This document shows, one piece after another, positions 26,027 to 34,884 of a DNA stretch of 64,000 nucleotides. Made by a program: the position numbers and the translations under genes. Position 1 is the stretch's first letter; every line of letters begins with the position of its first letter. The notes below the pieces were generated by a model. That model was not told where the DNA came from. It did not search any database and saw nothing but the letters and a program-made list of their open reading frames with translations. This DNA comes from Pseudoduganella violacea (GTDB lineage Bacteria; Pseudomonadota; Gammaproteobacteria; Burkholderiales; Burkholderiaceae_D), in contig NZ_JACHXD010000018.1 of the NCBI RefSeq assembly GCF_014191875.1, positions 1 to 64,000 on the forward strand, written 5' to 3'.

Positions 26027-27238
26027 ATGCACCAGACCCATTTCCTCGTCCGGGAGCCGCTGCTCGATCCGAAGCAGCGCGTGGTCGGTTATGAACTGAG
26101 CTGGCAGCACGATGCCGCCGTGCCGCCGACCCAGGCCGAGCTCGAAGACCTGGTGGGTTTTGTCGCCGCCCAGGTCTGCCATCCCGACCACGGCTGGCTG
26201 CTGCGCGACAAAACCCTCTTTCTCGCGGCCGTGCCGGCCATGCTGTCTACCGACGCCCTGCACAATCTGCCGCCGCAGCACACCGTGCTCTCGCTCAAGA
26301 CCGCCGAACTGGCCAATGCCGACACCATGGCCGCCGTGCAGGCGCTGCGCGCCGGCGGCGTCGGCATCCTGCTGCGCGAAGCCGACCTGGCGCGCGTCGG
26401 CAGCCGGCTTGGCACCGTGTGTTCGTATGTGGAGGTGCGCTTTTCCGGCGCCGATGTGGGGGCGCAGGCGCGCACCTATGCCGCGCTCAAGCAATCGACG
26501 GTGAGAATGGTGGGGCGGCCCGTGACGACCTGGGCCGATTTCGACGCCTGCGCCGCGCTTGGGCTCGACGCCTTCGTCGGCAAGCTGCACCTGACGCCGC
26601 GTCCCGGCACCGATGGCAAGGGCATGAATCCGGCGCAGACCGTGATCCTGCAGCTGATGCAGATGGTGAACGCCAATGCCGACGTCGCCCAGCTCGAAAA
26701 CGTGCTCAAGCGCGACGCCGCGCTGTCCTACAAGCTGCTGCGTTACATCAATTCGGCCGGCTTCGGCGCCGGGCGTGAAATCCAGTCCTTGAAGCAAGCG
26801 ATTACCTTGCTCGGCTACCAGCCACTGTACCGCTGGCTGACCCTGCTGCTGGCCACCGCCAGCAGCAGCGGCTACTCGCCGGTGCTGCTGGAAACGGCCG
26901 TGGTGCGCGGCCGGCTTGCCGAACTGCTGGGCGTGGGCGCCGTCGGCAAGGCCGAGGCCGAAAACATCTTCGTCGCCGGCATGTTCTCCCTGCTCGACAG
27001 GCTGCTTGGGATTCCGATGAAAGAAGTGCTCGACGCCATCCAGCTCTCCGACGAAGTGATGCGGGCCCTGCTGACGCGCGGCGGCAAATACGGCCCCTAT
27101 CTGGCGCTGGCCGAAGCTTGCGAGCTCAACTCGAATCTCGTCTCCAGCCTGGCCGCCAGCCTGCACATCAGTCCCGCCGACGTCAACAAAGCCCACCTCT
27201 CCGCGCTCGCCTGGACCCAATCCCTGACCAGCGCCTGA
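26027..27238 (+). CDS. EAL-like/HDOD signalling protein (YuxH/CdgJ type)
   Basis: A 403-residue protein. The N-terminal 200 residues resemble a degenerate EAL domain: FLVREPLLDPKQRVVGYELSW stands where catalytic EAL proteins have QPIVD and E-x-L, but the Glu and metal ligands needed for cyclic-di-GMP hydrolysis are not seen. The C-terminal half is an HDOD domain: ILQLMQMVNANADVAQLENV, KRDAALSYKLLRYINSAGF and IQSLKQAITLLG. Such proteins regulate motility and biofilm without known catalysis. Position after the che cluster, beyond a terminator, suits a motility role, which is inference. Confidence 0.85.
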   Translation: MHQTHFLVREPLLDPKQRVVGYELSWQHDAAVPPTQAELEDLVGFVAAQVCHPDHGWLLRDKTLFLAAVPAMLSTDALHNLPPQHTVLSLKTAELANADTMAAVQALRAGGVGILLREADLARVGSRLGTVCSYVEVRFSGADVGAQARTYAALKQSTVRMVGRPVTTWADFDACAALGLDAFVGKLHLTPRPGTDGKGMNPAQTVILQLMQMVNANADVAQLENVLKRDAALSYKLLRYINSAGFGAGREIQSLKQAITLLGYQPLYRWLTLLLATASSSGYSPVLLETAVVRGRLAELLGVGAVGKAEAENIFVAGMFSLLDRLLGIPMKEVLDAIQLSDEVMRALLTRGGKYGPYLALAEACELNSNLVSSLAASLHISPADVNKAHLSALAWTQSLTSA

Positions 27239-27244
27239 GCCCAG

Positions 27245-27396
27245 CGAGTTTGCGCCAAATCAAACAATGTCCCACCCTGGTGTCAGGCGGGGCCGCCGAG
27301 GCACCAGAGCAGGACATTGTTTGATTTTGCTCAAAGAATGTCCGACCGCAGTGCCTGACACCAGGGTGGACATTGTTTGCGCTGGATCAAAGCGCA
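27245..27396. repeat. Dispersed palindromic repeat, copy 1
   Basis: An arm CAAACAATGTCCCACCCTGG and following TGTCAGGC (27261-27288) is inverted at 27351-27379 as GTGCCTGACACCAGGGTGG then ACATTGTTTG. Between them lie further short copies of the AATGTCC unit, also flanked by ATCAAA-like ends. The same element occurs at 34743-34880. It sits between convergent genes (the HDOD gene and panC). Confidence 0.85.
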
Positions 27397-27403
27397 GGCG
27401 GGC

Positions 27404-28243
27404 TTAGATTTCGAGGTTGTCGATGAGGCGGGTGGTGCCGAGCTTGGCGGCGGCGAGCACGACCAGCGGGCTGCCTTGGGCCAGGTCGCCGGCGGTCGGC
27501 GGCTGCAGGTCGTTGCGCTTGCGGATGGAGATATAGTCCGGCTGCCAGCCGCGCTTGGCCAGCTCGTCCATGGCCTTGCGCTCGAGCTGGAAGGTGTCGA
27601 GGTGGCCGGCGCGCATTTCCTCGGCGACGAAGTTCAGATTCTGGTACAGGGCCGGTGCTTCGGCGCGCTCGGCGGCCGACAGGTACATATTGCGCGAAGA
27701 CAGCGCCAGACCGTCGTCGGCGCGCCAGGTTTCGGCGGCGATGATATTGGTCGGCAGCGCGAATTGGCGGCACATATTGCGCACGATCATGAGCTGCTGG
27801 TAATCCTTCTTGCCGAACACGGCCACGCGCGGCTGCACGCAGGACAGCAGCTTCAGCACCACGGTCGTGACGCCGGTGAAGAAGCCGGGGCGGAATTCGC
27901 CTTCCAGGGTGTTGCCGAGGTCGTCCGGTGGACGCACGCGGTATTCCTGCGGCTCGGGGTACATATCTTTTTCGGTCGGCGCGAACAGCACGTAGACGCC
28001 TTCCTTCTCCAGCTTTTCCACGTCAGCCTGGAAGGTGCGCGGATATTTGTCGAAGTCTTCGTTCGGCCCGAACTGCAGGCGGTTGACGAAGATGGAGGCG
28101 ACCACCGGGTCGCCATGCTTGCGCGCCAGCCGCATCAGCGACAGGTGGCCTTCGTGCAGATTGCCCATGGTGGGGACGAAGGCGGTGCGCAGTTGGCCGC
28201 TGAGCTGGTCGCGCAGTTCTTCGATGGAGGAGATGATTTTCAT
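27404..28243 (-). CDS. panC: Pantothenate synthetase
   Basis: A 279-residue ATP-dependent ligase joining pantoate and beta-alanine to pantothenate, for coenzyme A. FVPTMGNLHEGHLSLMR contains the HIGH-like nucleotide motif (HEGH); ASIFVNRLQFGPNEDFDKYPR binds pantoate; FGKKDYQQLMIVRNM and the KMSKS-like SSRNMYLS follow. Normal length. It starts 15 bp after scpA on the same strand, an arrangement common in beta-proteobacteria. Confidence 0.96.
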   Translation of the reverse strand: MKIISSIEELRDQLSGQLRTAFVPTMGNLHEGHLSLMRLARKHGDPVVASIFVNRLQFGPNEDFDKYPRTFQADVEKLEKEGVYVLFAPTEKDMYPEPQEYRVRPPDDLGNTLEGEFRPGFFTGVTTVVLKLLSCVQPRVAVFGKKDYQQLMIVRNMCRQFALPTNIIAAETWRADDGLALSSRNMYLSAAERAEAPALYQNLNFVAEEMRAGHLDTFQLERKAMDELAKRGWQPDYISIRKRNDLQPPTAGDLAQGSPLVVLAAAKLGTTRLIDNLEI

Positions 28244-28258
28244 ATTGCTTTTGTTAGG

Positions 28259-29149
28259 TTAGGCAGGCGAATACGCCAGGCGCACATAAATGGGCGCGAA
28301 CGGTTCGGCCTGGGTAATTTCAATCAGGGTTTCCTTGGCCAGTTCGAGCAGGGCAACAAAGTTGACCACCAGCACGGGCACGCCGCCCGCCACGTCGAAC
28401 AGGTCGGCAAACTCGACAAAACGGCTCGATTGCAGCCGGCGCAGAATGCCCGTCATATGTTCGCGCACGGACAGTTCCTCGCGCGTGATCTTGTGGTGCT
28501 GCTTGAGCTTGGCCCGTTTCAGCAAGTCTTTCCAGGCCGCCTGCAGATCGTCGGCATTCACCTCGGGCCAGACCGGGATCAGGCTTTGCTCGATGAAAAT
28601 TTCGGCGCGCTGAAAATCGCGGTCGAGCTGGGGAATGCTGTTGAGGTCGTAGGCGGCCAGCTTGATCTGCTCGTATTCGAGCAGGCGCCGCACCAGTTCC
28701 GCGCGCGGGTCTTCCGCTTCCAGCTCGATATCGTGCTGGCGCTGCGGCAGCAGCATGCGCGACTTGATCTCGATCAGCATGGCGGCCATCAATAGATATT
28801 CGGCCGCCAATTCCAGATTCGACAAGCGGATCTGCTCGACGTATTTCAAATATTGCAGGGTGACCTGCGCCATCGGAATGTCGAGGATATTGAAGTTCTG
28901 CTTGCGGATCAGGTAGAGCAGCAGGTCGAGCGGGCCTTCAAACGCTTCCAGGAACACTTCCAGGGCGTCGGGCGGGATGTAGAGGTCGTTCGGCAGGCGC
29001 AGCAGCGGCTCGCCGTAGAGGCGGGCATACGCCGCGTCGGTGCTGGCGGTGTCGGCGGTATTGCCGCCGCCCGCCTCGGCGCCGCCCGGTGCTGCGATGC
29101 CGGCAGCGTCGTCCGCCGCCCCATCCTGCACCGCGTCTTTTGGCAACAT
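28259..29149 (-). CDS. scpA: Segregation and condensation protein A
   Basis: A 296-residue kleisin subunit of the bacterial SMC condensin. After a 45-residue Ala/Gly-rich, poorly conserved N-terminus come AFEGPLDLLLYLIRKQNFNI, LDIPMAQVTLQYLKYVEQ and LEIKSRMLLP-like blocks, with the C-terminal winged helix ending in FAPIYVRLAYSPA. It bridges SMC heads with ScpB (not in this window). It is the middle gene of DUF3460-scpA-panC. Confidence 0.94.
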   Translation of the reverse strand: MLPKDAVQDGAADDAAGIAAPGGAEAGGGNTADTASTDAAYARLYGEPLLRLPNDLYIPPDALEVFLEAFEGPLDLLLYLIRKQNFNILDIPMAQVTLQYLKYVEQIRLSNLELAAEYLLMAAMLIEIKSRMLLPQRQHDIELEAEDPRAELVRRLLEYEQIKLAAYDLNSIPQLDRDFQRAEIFIEQSLIPVWPEVNADDLQAAWKDLLKRAKLKQHHKITREELSVREHMTGILRRLQSSRFVEFADLFDVAGGVPVLVVNFVALLELAKETLIEITQAEPFAPIYVRLAYSPA

Positions 29150-29167
29150 CCCTTGCCGTCCCGGCTC

Positions 29168-29377
29168 TTACAGCTTGTTCTGGTACACGTAAGCTTGCTG
29201 TTTGATCGCCGATTCGCGCTGACGGGCTTGCTCGTCGAGCGGCGTCGGGGCTTTATCCCACAGAATGGAACGGCCTTGGCGCTGGCCTTCTTCGATGGCC
29301 GGATTCTTTTCCTTCAGCGCCTTGATGAACAGCGAGTGGTCCGACTCGTACATGCTATGTTGTTTGGAGAGTTTCAT
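29168..29377 (-). CDS. DUF3460 family small protein
   Basis: About 69 residues, function unknown, a family typical of Burkholderiales. It has YESDHSLFIKALKEKNP, then GRSILWDKAPTPLDEQAR and QQAYVYQ, the signature blocks. The ATG at 29377 gives MKLSKQHSMYESDH; a second ATG eight codons inside (29353, MYESDH) is equally possible. Neither has a strong ribosome site. It heads the scpA-panC unit with an 18-bp gap. Confidence 0.85.
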   Translation of the reverse strand: MKLSKQHSMYESDHSLFIKALKEKNPAIEEGQRQGRSILWDKAPTPLDEQARQRESAIKQQAYVYQNKL

Positions 29378-29488
29378 ATCGCAAAATAAGGTGAATACCA
29401 AAGCGTATTTTACCGCGCCGCAGCGTGCCGGAGGGAATTTCTGTCGCCCACCTGCGACGTGGGCCGGATTCCGGTATGCTCTTTGTTC

Positions 29489-30394
29489 ATGAATGCAAGA
29501 CTTAATCTATCGACAGTGTTCCTGCTGATCGTGCCGCCCCTGCTCTGGGCCGGCAACGTCGTCATCGGCCGCGTGGTGAGTACCCTGGTGCCGCCGATTA
29601 CCTTGAATTTCCTGCGCTGGGCGATTGCCTTCCTGATTTTACTGCCCCTGGCCGGTCCGATATTCCGACGCGGCAGTTCCTTATGGCTGCACTGGCGCCG
29701 TTTTGCCCTGCTCGGTTTATTGGGCGTCGGTTTATATAATGCCCTGCAATATATGGCCCTGCAAAGCTCGACGCCGATCAATGTCACCCTGGTCGCGGCC
29801 GGCATGCCGGTCTGGATGATGTTGACCGGCTGGCTGTTTTTCGGCGTGGCTATTGTGCGCCGTCAGATTATCGGGGCGATATTATCGATAGGCGGGGTAT
29901 TGCTGGTACTGGCGCGCGGGGAATTGGCGCATTTGCTGGAATTAAGGCTGGTGGCCGGCGATATATTCATGATTTTCGCCACCATCGTCTGGTCGATTTA
30001 TAGTTGGCTATTAACCCGCTCGCAGGAACCGGCCGATATTCGCGCCAATTGGGCCAGTTTCCTGCTGGCGCAAGTGGGATTCGGCGCGGTCTGGTCGGGC
30101 TTATTCGCGGCGGGTGAATGGGCTTATACCGACGCCGTTATCCACTGGAATACCACTTTATTCGCCGCGCTGGCCTATGTCTCGATCGGTCCGGCGATTA
30201 TCGCATTCCGCTGCTGGGGCGCCGGCGTGCAGCGCGCCGGTCCCGCAGTGGCGGCTTTCTTCAGCAATCTGACGCCGTTGTTTGCCGCCGTCCTGTCTTC
30301 GGCCGTGCTGGGCGAGACGCCCCACCTCTACCACGCCATCGCCTTCCTCTTGATCGTCGGCGGCATTGTCGTCTCCTCGCGCCGGGCTGCTTAG
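29489..30394 (+). CDS. EamA/DMT-family transporter
   Basis: A 301-residue inner-membrane protein with ten predicted helices in two EamA repeats (PPLLWAGNVVIGRVVS in the first; SIYSWLLTRSQEPADIRANW at the start of the second). PLFAAVLSSAVLGETPHLYH near the end is the usual EamA closing motif. Substrates of this family range from amino acids to metabolites and cannot be told. The ATG at 29489 is chosen; ten upstream codons are unlike the family. Codon and base use is less GC-biased than its neighbours, with many TTA and ATT codons. Confidence 0.85.
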   Translation: MNARLNLSTVFLLIVPPLLWAGNVVIGRVVSTLVPPITLNFLRWAIAFLILLPLAGPIFRRGSSLWLHWRRFALLGLLGVGLYNALQYMALQSSTPINVTLVAAGMPVWMMLTGWLFFGVAIVRRQIIGAILSIGGVLLVLARGELAHLLELRLVAGDIFMIFATIVWSIYSWLLTRSQEPADIRANWASFLLAQVGFGAVWSGLFAAGEWAYTDAVIHWNTTLFAALAYVSIGPAIIAFRCWGAGVQRAGPAVAAFFSNLTPLFAAVLSSAVLGETPHLYHAIAFLLIVGGIVVSSRRAA

Positions 30395-30443
30395 ACGAGC
30401 CAGTTCCCGGCGCATTCGTGCCAGATTCTGGTTTGCCAGGGAC

Positions 30444-30468
30444 AAAAAAACGCGCCGGACGGCGCGTT
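30444..30468 (-). terminator. Intrinsic terminator of the GNAT gene
   Basis: Read on the minus strand, AACGCGCC pairs with GGCGCGTT around GTCC and runs into seven T. It ends transcription of the acetyltransferase gene just upstream on that strand. Confidence 0.85.
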
Positions 30469-30474
30469 GGCGGC

Positions 30475-30954
30475 TCAGCAGCGCAAGGTGCGCCGCATGA
30501 CCAGCGGTGAGGGCTCAAGCGGATTGGCGTGGGAATATTCCAATTCCTCGGCCAGCTCGAATTCAAAAGCGGAATAAAAGTCGATCAATTTCGGTTGATC
30601 GCTGCGCACCGCAAGCCGCAATTCCTCCACGCCAATCGCCAGGCCGTGGTGAATTACCGCTTCCAATAAATGCTGGGATAAATTACTGCCGCGATATTCC
30701 GGCAATACGCCCATGCGCAGGATTTCCCAGACATCGGGTTCCGCGTCCAGCGGCAGCCAGCGCACCGAGCCAATCGGCTTTTCATCGACCAGCAAAATAA
30801 AACCGCCGCCGTCGCGCAAATGCTGGGCGACGAAAACGGCGGTTTCGCGGTGGCCGCTGGAAGTTACATTGACCTTGCCGGCCCACGCGGCACGCGTGAG
30901 ATCGGCAAGTAATTGGGCATCGTCGCTACCAGCTTCGCGCACCACTATATTCAT
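30475..30954 (-). CDS. GNAT-family N-acetyltransferase
   Basis: A 159-residue GNAT protein. VREAGSDDAQLLADLTRAAW opens the fold, LVDEKPIGSVRWLPL is beta-strand 2-4, and ILRMGVLPEYRGSNLSQHLLEA is the acetyl-CoA-binding motif A, with the pyrophosphate loop reading YRGSNLS instead of the usual RGxGIG. The acceptor is unknown. It lies 12 bp after metG on the same strand and may be co-transcribed. Confidence 0.85.
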   Translation of the reverse strand: MNIVVREAGSDDAQLLADLTRAAWAGKVNVTSSGHRETAVFVAQHLRDGGGFILLVDEKPIGSVRWLPLDAEPDVWEILRMGVLPEYRGSNLSQHLLEAVIHHGLAIGVEELRLAVRSDQPKLIDFYSAFEFELAEELEYSHANPLEPSPLVMRRTLRC

Positions 30955-30966
30955 TGCAATAACCTT

Positions 30967-33099
30967 TTAGCCGATGCGCATGCCTGGTTCGGCACCCGGC
31001 CATGGATTCAGGATATACAGGCCGGGATTGGCCTTTTCATCCGCCGCCGAAGCAGCCAATACCATGCCTTCGGAAATGCCGAATTTCATTTTACGCGGCG
31101 CCAGATTGGCGACCATGACGGTCAATTTGCCGATCAAGTCTTCCGGTTTATAAGCAGCCTTAATGCCGGAGAAAACATTGCGGTGGCGGCCTTCGCCCAC
31201 ATCCAGGGTCAGGCGCAGCAGCTTGTCGGAACCTTCGACGTGTTCGCAGTTGACGATCTTGGCCACGCGCAGGTCGATCTTGGCGAAATCGTCGATCTTG
31301 ATTTCCGGCGCCAGTGCTTCGATGCCGGTAGCCGGGGCGGCTTCGGCGGCGGCAGGAACAGCGGCAGCGGCGGCAGCCTGCTGGGCCGGCGCATCGAACA
31401 GATCCTCGATCATTTTGGCATCGACGCGGGTCATCAGGTGCTCGTAGGCGCCGATGGTGCGGCCCAGCATGGACTGGTAGACGGCGCCGGAAGCGACTGC
31501 CGTATCGGCCCACACCATGCGCTCGTCCTTGAGGAATTTGCGCACATTGGCGGCCACGCCCGGCAGCACCGGCGACAGCAGGATGGCCAATTGACGGAAC
31601 AGGATCAGGGCCGTGGTGCAGACTTCGTGCAGTTCGGCAACCTTCTCGGCGTCCTTGGCCAGCACCCATGGCTTGTTCTCGTCCACATACTGGTTGGCGG
31701 CGTCGGCGATTTCCATGATTTCGCGCAAGGCCTTGCCGAACTCGCGGTTTTCGAAATTGTGCGCGATGCTGGCCTGGCGTTCCTTGCCCTCGGCCGAGAG
31801 CAGGGCGCGCTTGATCCAGTCCTGGGCCGACGGCGACAGCTCGCTCGCCAGTTTGCCGTCGAATTTCTTGGCGATGAAGCCGGCGCAGCGGCTGGCGATG
31901 TTGACGAATTTGCCGATCAGGTCGGAATTCACGCGGGCCACGAAGTCGTCGCCGGTGAAGTCCAGGTCTTCCACTTTGGAATTCAGCTTGAAAGCGATGT
32001 AATAACGCAGCCACTCAGGATTCATGCCCAGGTTCAGGTAGCGCAGTGGCGAAATGCCGGTGCCGCGCGACTTGGACATTTTCTCGTTGTTCACGGTCAG
32101 GTGGCCGTGGACGTTGACTTTCAGCTTCTCGATCACCGGATGGTCGGCGAATTTCAGCATGGCCGGCCAGAACAGCAGGTGGAAGGACACGATGTCCTTG
32201 CCGATGAAGTGGATCTGCTCGGTGGCCGGATCGTTCAGCAGGGCGTTGAAGTCCATGCCCTGCTTCTCGCAGTAATTTTTCAGGCTGGCCAGATAGCCGA
32301 CCGGCGCGTCCAGCCACACATAGAAGAACTTGCCCGGCGCGTCCGGAATCGGGATGCCGAAATAGGGCGCGTCACGCGAAATATCCCAGTCGGCCAGCTT
32401 TTCGCCGGCTTCGCCCAGCCACTCGCTGACCTTGTTCACCATTTCCGGCTGCAAGCGGCCTGGGGTGTTCAGCCAATCGCGCAGGAATTCGAAGCAGCGC
32501 GGATCGGACAGCTTGAAGAAGTACTGCTCGGACGGCTTCAGGATCGGCGTGGCATTGGTGAAGACCGAGAACGGATTCACCAGCTCGGTCGGCTGGTAAG
32601 CGGCGCCGCATACCTCGCAGTTATCGCCATACTGGTCCTTGGCGTGGCATTTCGGACACTCGCCCTTGATATTGCGGTCGGCCAGGAACATACCTTTGAC
32701 CGGATCGTAGAAACGGTCGACGGTCTTGGTCTGGATCAGGCCGGCGTCGCGCAGCTTGCGGTAGATGCCCTGGGACAGCTCGACGTTTTCCGGCGAATCG
32801 GTGGAATACCAGTTATCGAAGGCGATGTGGAAGCCGTCCAGGTACTGGGCGCGGCCGGCCGCGATCTTGGCCACGAATTCCTGCGGCGTGATGCCTTCTT
32901 TTTCGGCCGCGATCATGATCGGCGTGCCGTGGGTATCGTCGGCGCCGACGAAATGCACCTCGCGCAGGCCGTTGCCTTCGCGCTGCATTCGCTGGAAACG
33001 AACCCAGATGTCGGCCTGGATGTATTCCATCATATGGCCGATGTGGAAGGCAGCGTTTGCGTAGGGCAGGGCAGTAGTGACGAACAGCTTGCGGGTCAT
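30967..33099 (-). CDS. metG: Methionyl-tRNA synthetase
   Basis: A 710-residue enzyme charging tRNA-Met. HIGH appears as NAAFHIGHM, KMSKS as EKMSKSRGT; the zinc knuckle has CPKCHAKDQYGDNCEVC; the C-terminal domain (IDDFAKIDLRVAKIVNCEH to FGISEGMVLAA) is the Trbp111-type tRNA-binding dimerisation module. An Ala-rich linker (about 575-600) joins it to the helical body. Normal length for the long bacterial form. Divergent to apbC. Confidence 0.97.
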   Translation of the reverse strand: MTRKLFVTTALPYANAAFHIGHMMEYIQADIWVRFQRMQREGNGLREVHFVGADDTHGTPIMIAAEKEGITPQEFVAKIAAGRAQYLDGFHIAFDNWYSTDSPENVELSQGIYRKLRDAGLIQTKTVDRFYDPVKGMFLADRNIKGECPKCHAKDQYGDNCEVCGAAYQPTELVNPFSVFTNATPILKPSEQYFFKLSDPRCFEFLRDWLNTPGRLQPEMVNKVSEWLGEAGEKLADWDISRDAPYFGIPIPDAPGKFFYVWLDAPVGYLASLKNYCEKQGMDFNALLNDPATEQIHFIGKDIVSFHLLFWPAMLKFADHPVIEKLKVNVHGHLTVNNEKMSKSRGTGISPLRYLNLGMNPEWLRYYIAFKLNSKVEDLDFTGDDFVARVNSDLIGKFVNIASRCAGFIAKKFDGKLASELSPSAQDWIKRALLSAEGKERQASIAHNFENREFGKALREIMEIADAANQYVDENKPWVLAKDAEKVAELHEVCTTALILFRQLAILLSPVLPGVAANVRKFLKDERMVWADTAVASGAVYQSMLGRTIGAYEHLMTRVDAKMIEDLFDAPAQQAAAAAAVPAAAEAAPATGIEALAPEIKIDDFAKIDLRVAKIVNCEHVEGSDKLLRLTLDVGEGRHRNVFSGIKAAYKPEDLIGKLTVMVANLAPRKMKFGISEGMVLAASAADEKANPGLYILNPWPGAEPGMRIG

Positions 33100-33233
33100 G
33101 GTTAGTGCGCTTGTTGGGTGAATAAAAGAAGCATTTTACCAGCGGACGGCGGCGCTGCGCAGCTTGCGCGGGGTGGCGCCATGTAAAAGTGTCCATTTTG
33201 CGCTAGACTGCGGCATCACCAACGGAGATTCAC

Positions 33234-34322
33234 ATGAGCATCACAGTAGAAGACGTCAAGGCAGCGCTGGCCAAAGTTATCGATCCGAACACGGGCAAGG
33301 ACTTCGTATCCACCAAATGCGTGCGCAAGCTGCAAGTCGAGGGCGGCACGGTCAGCCTGGAAATCGAACTGGGCTACCCGGCGCGCAGCCAGATCGACGG
33401 CTTGCGCGCGAGCGTGCTGGCGGCCCTGGCCCCGCTCGCCGGCGCCGACAAGATCAGCCTGAATATCTACAGCAAGATCATTTCCCACGCGGTGCAGCGC
33501 GGCTTGAAGCTGATGCCGAACGTGAAGAATATCATTGCCGTCGCCTCGGGCAAGGGCGGTGTGGGCAAATCCACCACGGCCGTCAACCTGGCCCTGGCGC
33601 TGGCCGCCGAAGGCGCGTCGGTCGGCGTGCTCGATGCCGACATCTACGGTCCCTCGCAGCCGATGATGCTGGGCGTGAGCGGCCGTCCCGGCACGCGCGA
33701 CGGCAAGACCATGGAACCGATGGAAAACCACGGCGTGCAAGTCTCCTCGATCGGCTTCCTGATCGATCCGGACGAACCGATGGTGTGGCGCGGTCCGATG
33801 GTCACGCAAGCCCTGCAGCAGCTGCTGGAGCAAACCAACTGGCGCGACCTCGACTACCTGATCGTCGACATGCCGCCGGGCACGGGCGACATCCAGCTGA
33901 CCTTGTCGCAAAAAGTGCCGGTGACCGGCGCCGTGATCGTCACCACGCCGCAGGACATCGCCCTGCTGGATGCGCGCAAGGGCTTGAAAATGTTCGAGAA
34001 AGTCGGCATCCCGATTCTGGGCGTGGTGGAGAATATGAGCACCCACACCTGTTCCAACTGCGGCCACACCGAGCAGATATTCGGCGAAGGCGGCGGCCAG
34101 AAAATGTGCGCCGACTTCGACACTGAATTCCTCGGCTCCCTGCCGCTGACCATGGCGATCCGTGAGCAGACCGATTCCGGCAAGCCGACCGTGGTGGCCG
34201 AGCCGGAAGGCAAGGTTGCTGCCGTATACAAGGAAATCGCGCGCAAAGTCGCGGTGAAAGTGGCTGAAAAAGCCAAGGATATGAGCAGCAAGTTCCCCAG
34301 CATAGTGATCAAAAACGACTAA
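33234..34322 (+). CDS. apbC: Mrp/ApbC-type iron-sulfur carrier ATPase
   Basis: A 362-residue P-loop protein of the Mrp/NBP35 family, which carries and inserts Fe-S clusters. An N-terminal MIP18/DUF59 domain (about 1-85, DVKAALAKVIDPNTGKD) is fused to the ATPase with the deviant Walker A SGKGGVGKSTTAVNLALALA, LDADIYGPSQPMMLG, and LIVDMPPGTGDIQLTL. The cluster-binding CxxC is HTCSNCGH. Divergent from metG, a placement often seen in proteobacteria. DUF4399 gene follows 11 bp later. Confidence 0.95.
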   Translation: MSITVEDVKAALAKVIDPNTGKDFVSTKCVRKLQVEGGTVSLEIELGYPARSQIDGLRASVLAALAPLAGADKISLNIYSKIISHAVQRGLKLMPNVKNIIAVASGKGGVGKSTTAVNLALALAAEGASVGVLDADIYGPSQPMMLGVSGRPGTRDGKTMEPMENHGVQVSSIGFLIDPDEPMVWRGPMVTQALQQLLEQTNWRDLDYLIVDMPPGTGDIQLTLSQKVPVTGAVIVTTPQDIALLDARKGLKMFEKVGIPILGVVENMSTHTCSNCGHTEQIFGEGGGQKMCADFDTEFLGSLPLTMAIREQTDSGKPTVVAEPEGKVAAVYKEIARKVAVKVAEKAKDMSSKFPSIVIKND

Positions 34323-34333
34323 GGAGACTTACG

Positions 34334-34738
34334 ATGCACAAACAGCAAGTGATGGTGCGCCTGGCGGCGGCCGCGGTCCTGGCCATGGCCTCGCTCGGCG
34401 CGGCGGCGCAATCGGTATCGTTTGTAGAGCCGGTGGATGGCGCCACGGTCAGCAGCCCGTTCAAGGTCAAATTCGCCGTCAGCGGCATGGAAGTCAAGCC
34501 GGCGGGCGAAATGGCCGCCAACACCGGCCACCACCACCTGCTGATTGATGGCGAAAGCATGAAAGCCGGCGAATCCATCCCCTTCGACGACAAGCATCTG
34601 CACTTCGGCAAAGGTCAGACCGAAGCCGAAGTCAAGCTCCCGCCCGGCAAATACAAGCTCACCATGCAATTCGCCAACGGCGCCCACCAAAGCTACGGCG
34701 CCGGCCTCAGCAAGACCATCAACGTCACCGTCAAATAA
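34334..34738 (+). CDS. DUF4399 domain periplasmic protein
   Basis: A 134-residue exported protein: signal peptide to about residue 25 (LAMASLGAAAQ), then VSFVEPVDGATVSSPFKVKF, NTGHHHLLIDG and LPPGKYKLTMQFANGAHQSYG, hallmarks of DUF4399. The His cluster HHH suggests metal binding, which is unproven. The function is unknown. It may be co-transcribed with apbC and is followed by a dispersed palindromic repeat that could end transcription. Confidence 0.88.
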   Translation: MHKQQVMVRLAAAAVLAMASLGAAAQSVSFVEPVDGATVSSPFKVKFAVSGMEVKPAGEMAANTGHHHLLIDGESMKAGESIPFDDKHLHFGKGQTEAEVKLPPGKYKLTMQFANGAHQSYGAGLSKTINVTVK

Positions 34739-34742
34739 GCCA

Positions 34743-34880
34743 CATCGTTTGATCTGCATCAACCAATGTCCCACCCTGGTGTCAGGCACGAGGGTCGGAC
34801 ATTCCTTGATCGATATCAAAGAATGTCCGCCCGTGGTGCCTGACACCAGGGTGGACATTTTTTGATGTGGGTCAAAGGTG
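34743..34880. repeat. Dispersed palindromic repeat, copy 2
   Basis: CAATGTCCCACCCTGGTGTC followed by AGGCAC (34764-34788) is inverted as GTGCCTGACACCAGGGTGGA then CATT (about 34836-34858), with inner AATGTCCG units and TTGAT/ATCAA ends between. It shares arms and organisation with the element at 27245-27396 and, like it, sits between convergent genes. Confidence 0.85.
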
Positions 34881-34884
34881 GGGC

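Noticed and set aside
30913..33105. Plus-strand open frame of 730 codons over metG
   Set aside because: Antisense shadow of an unmistakable methionyl-tRNA synthetase.
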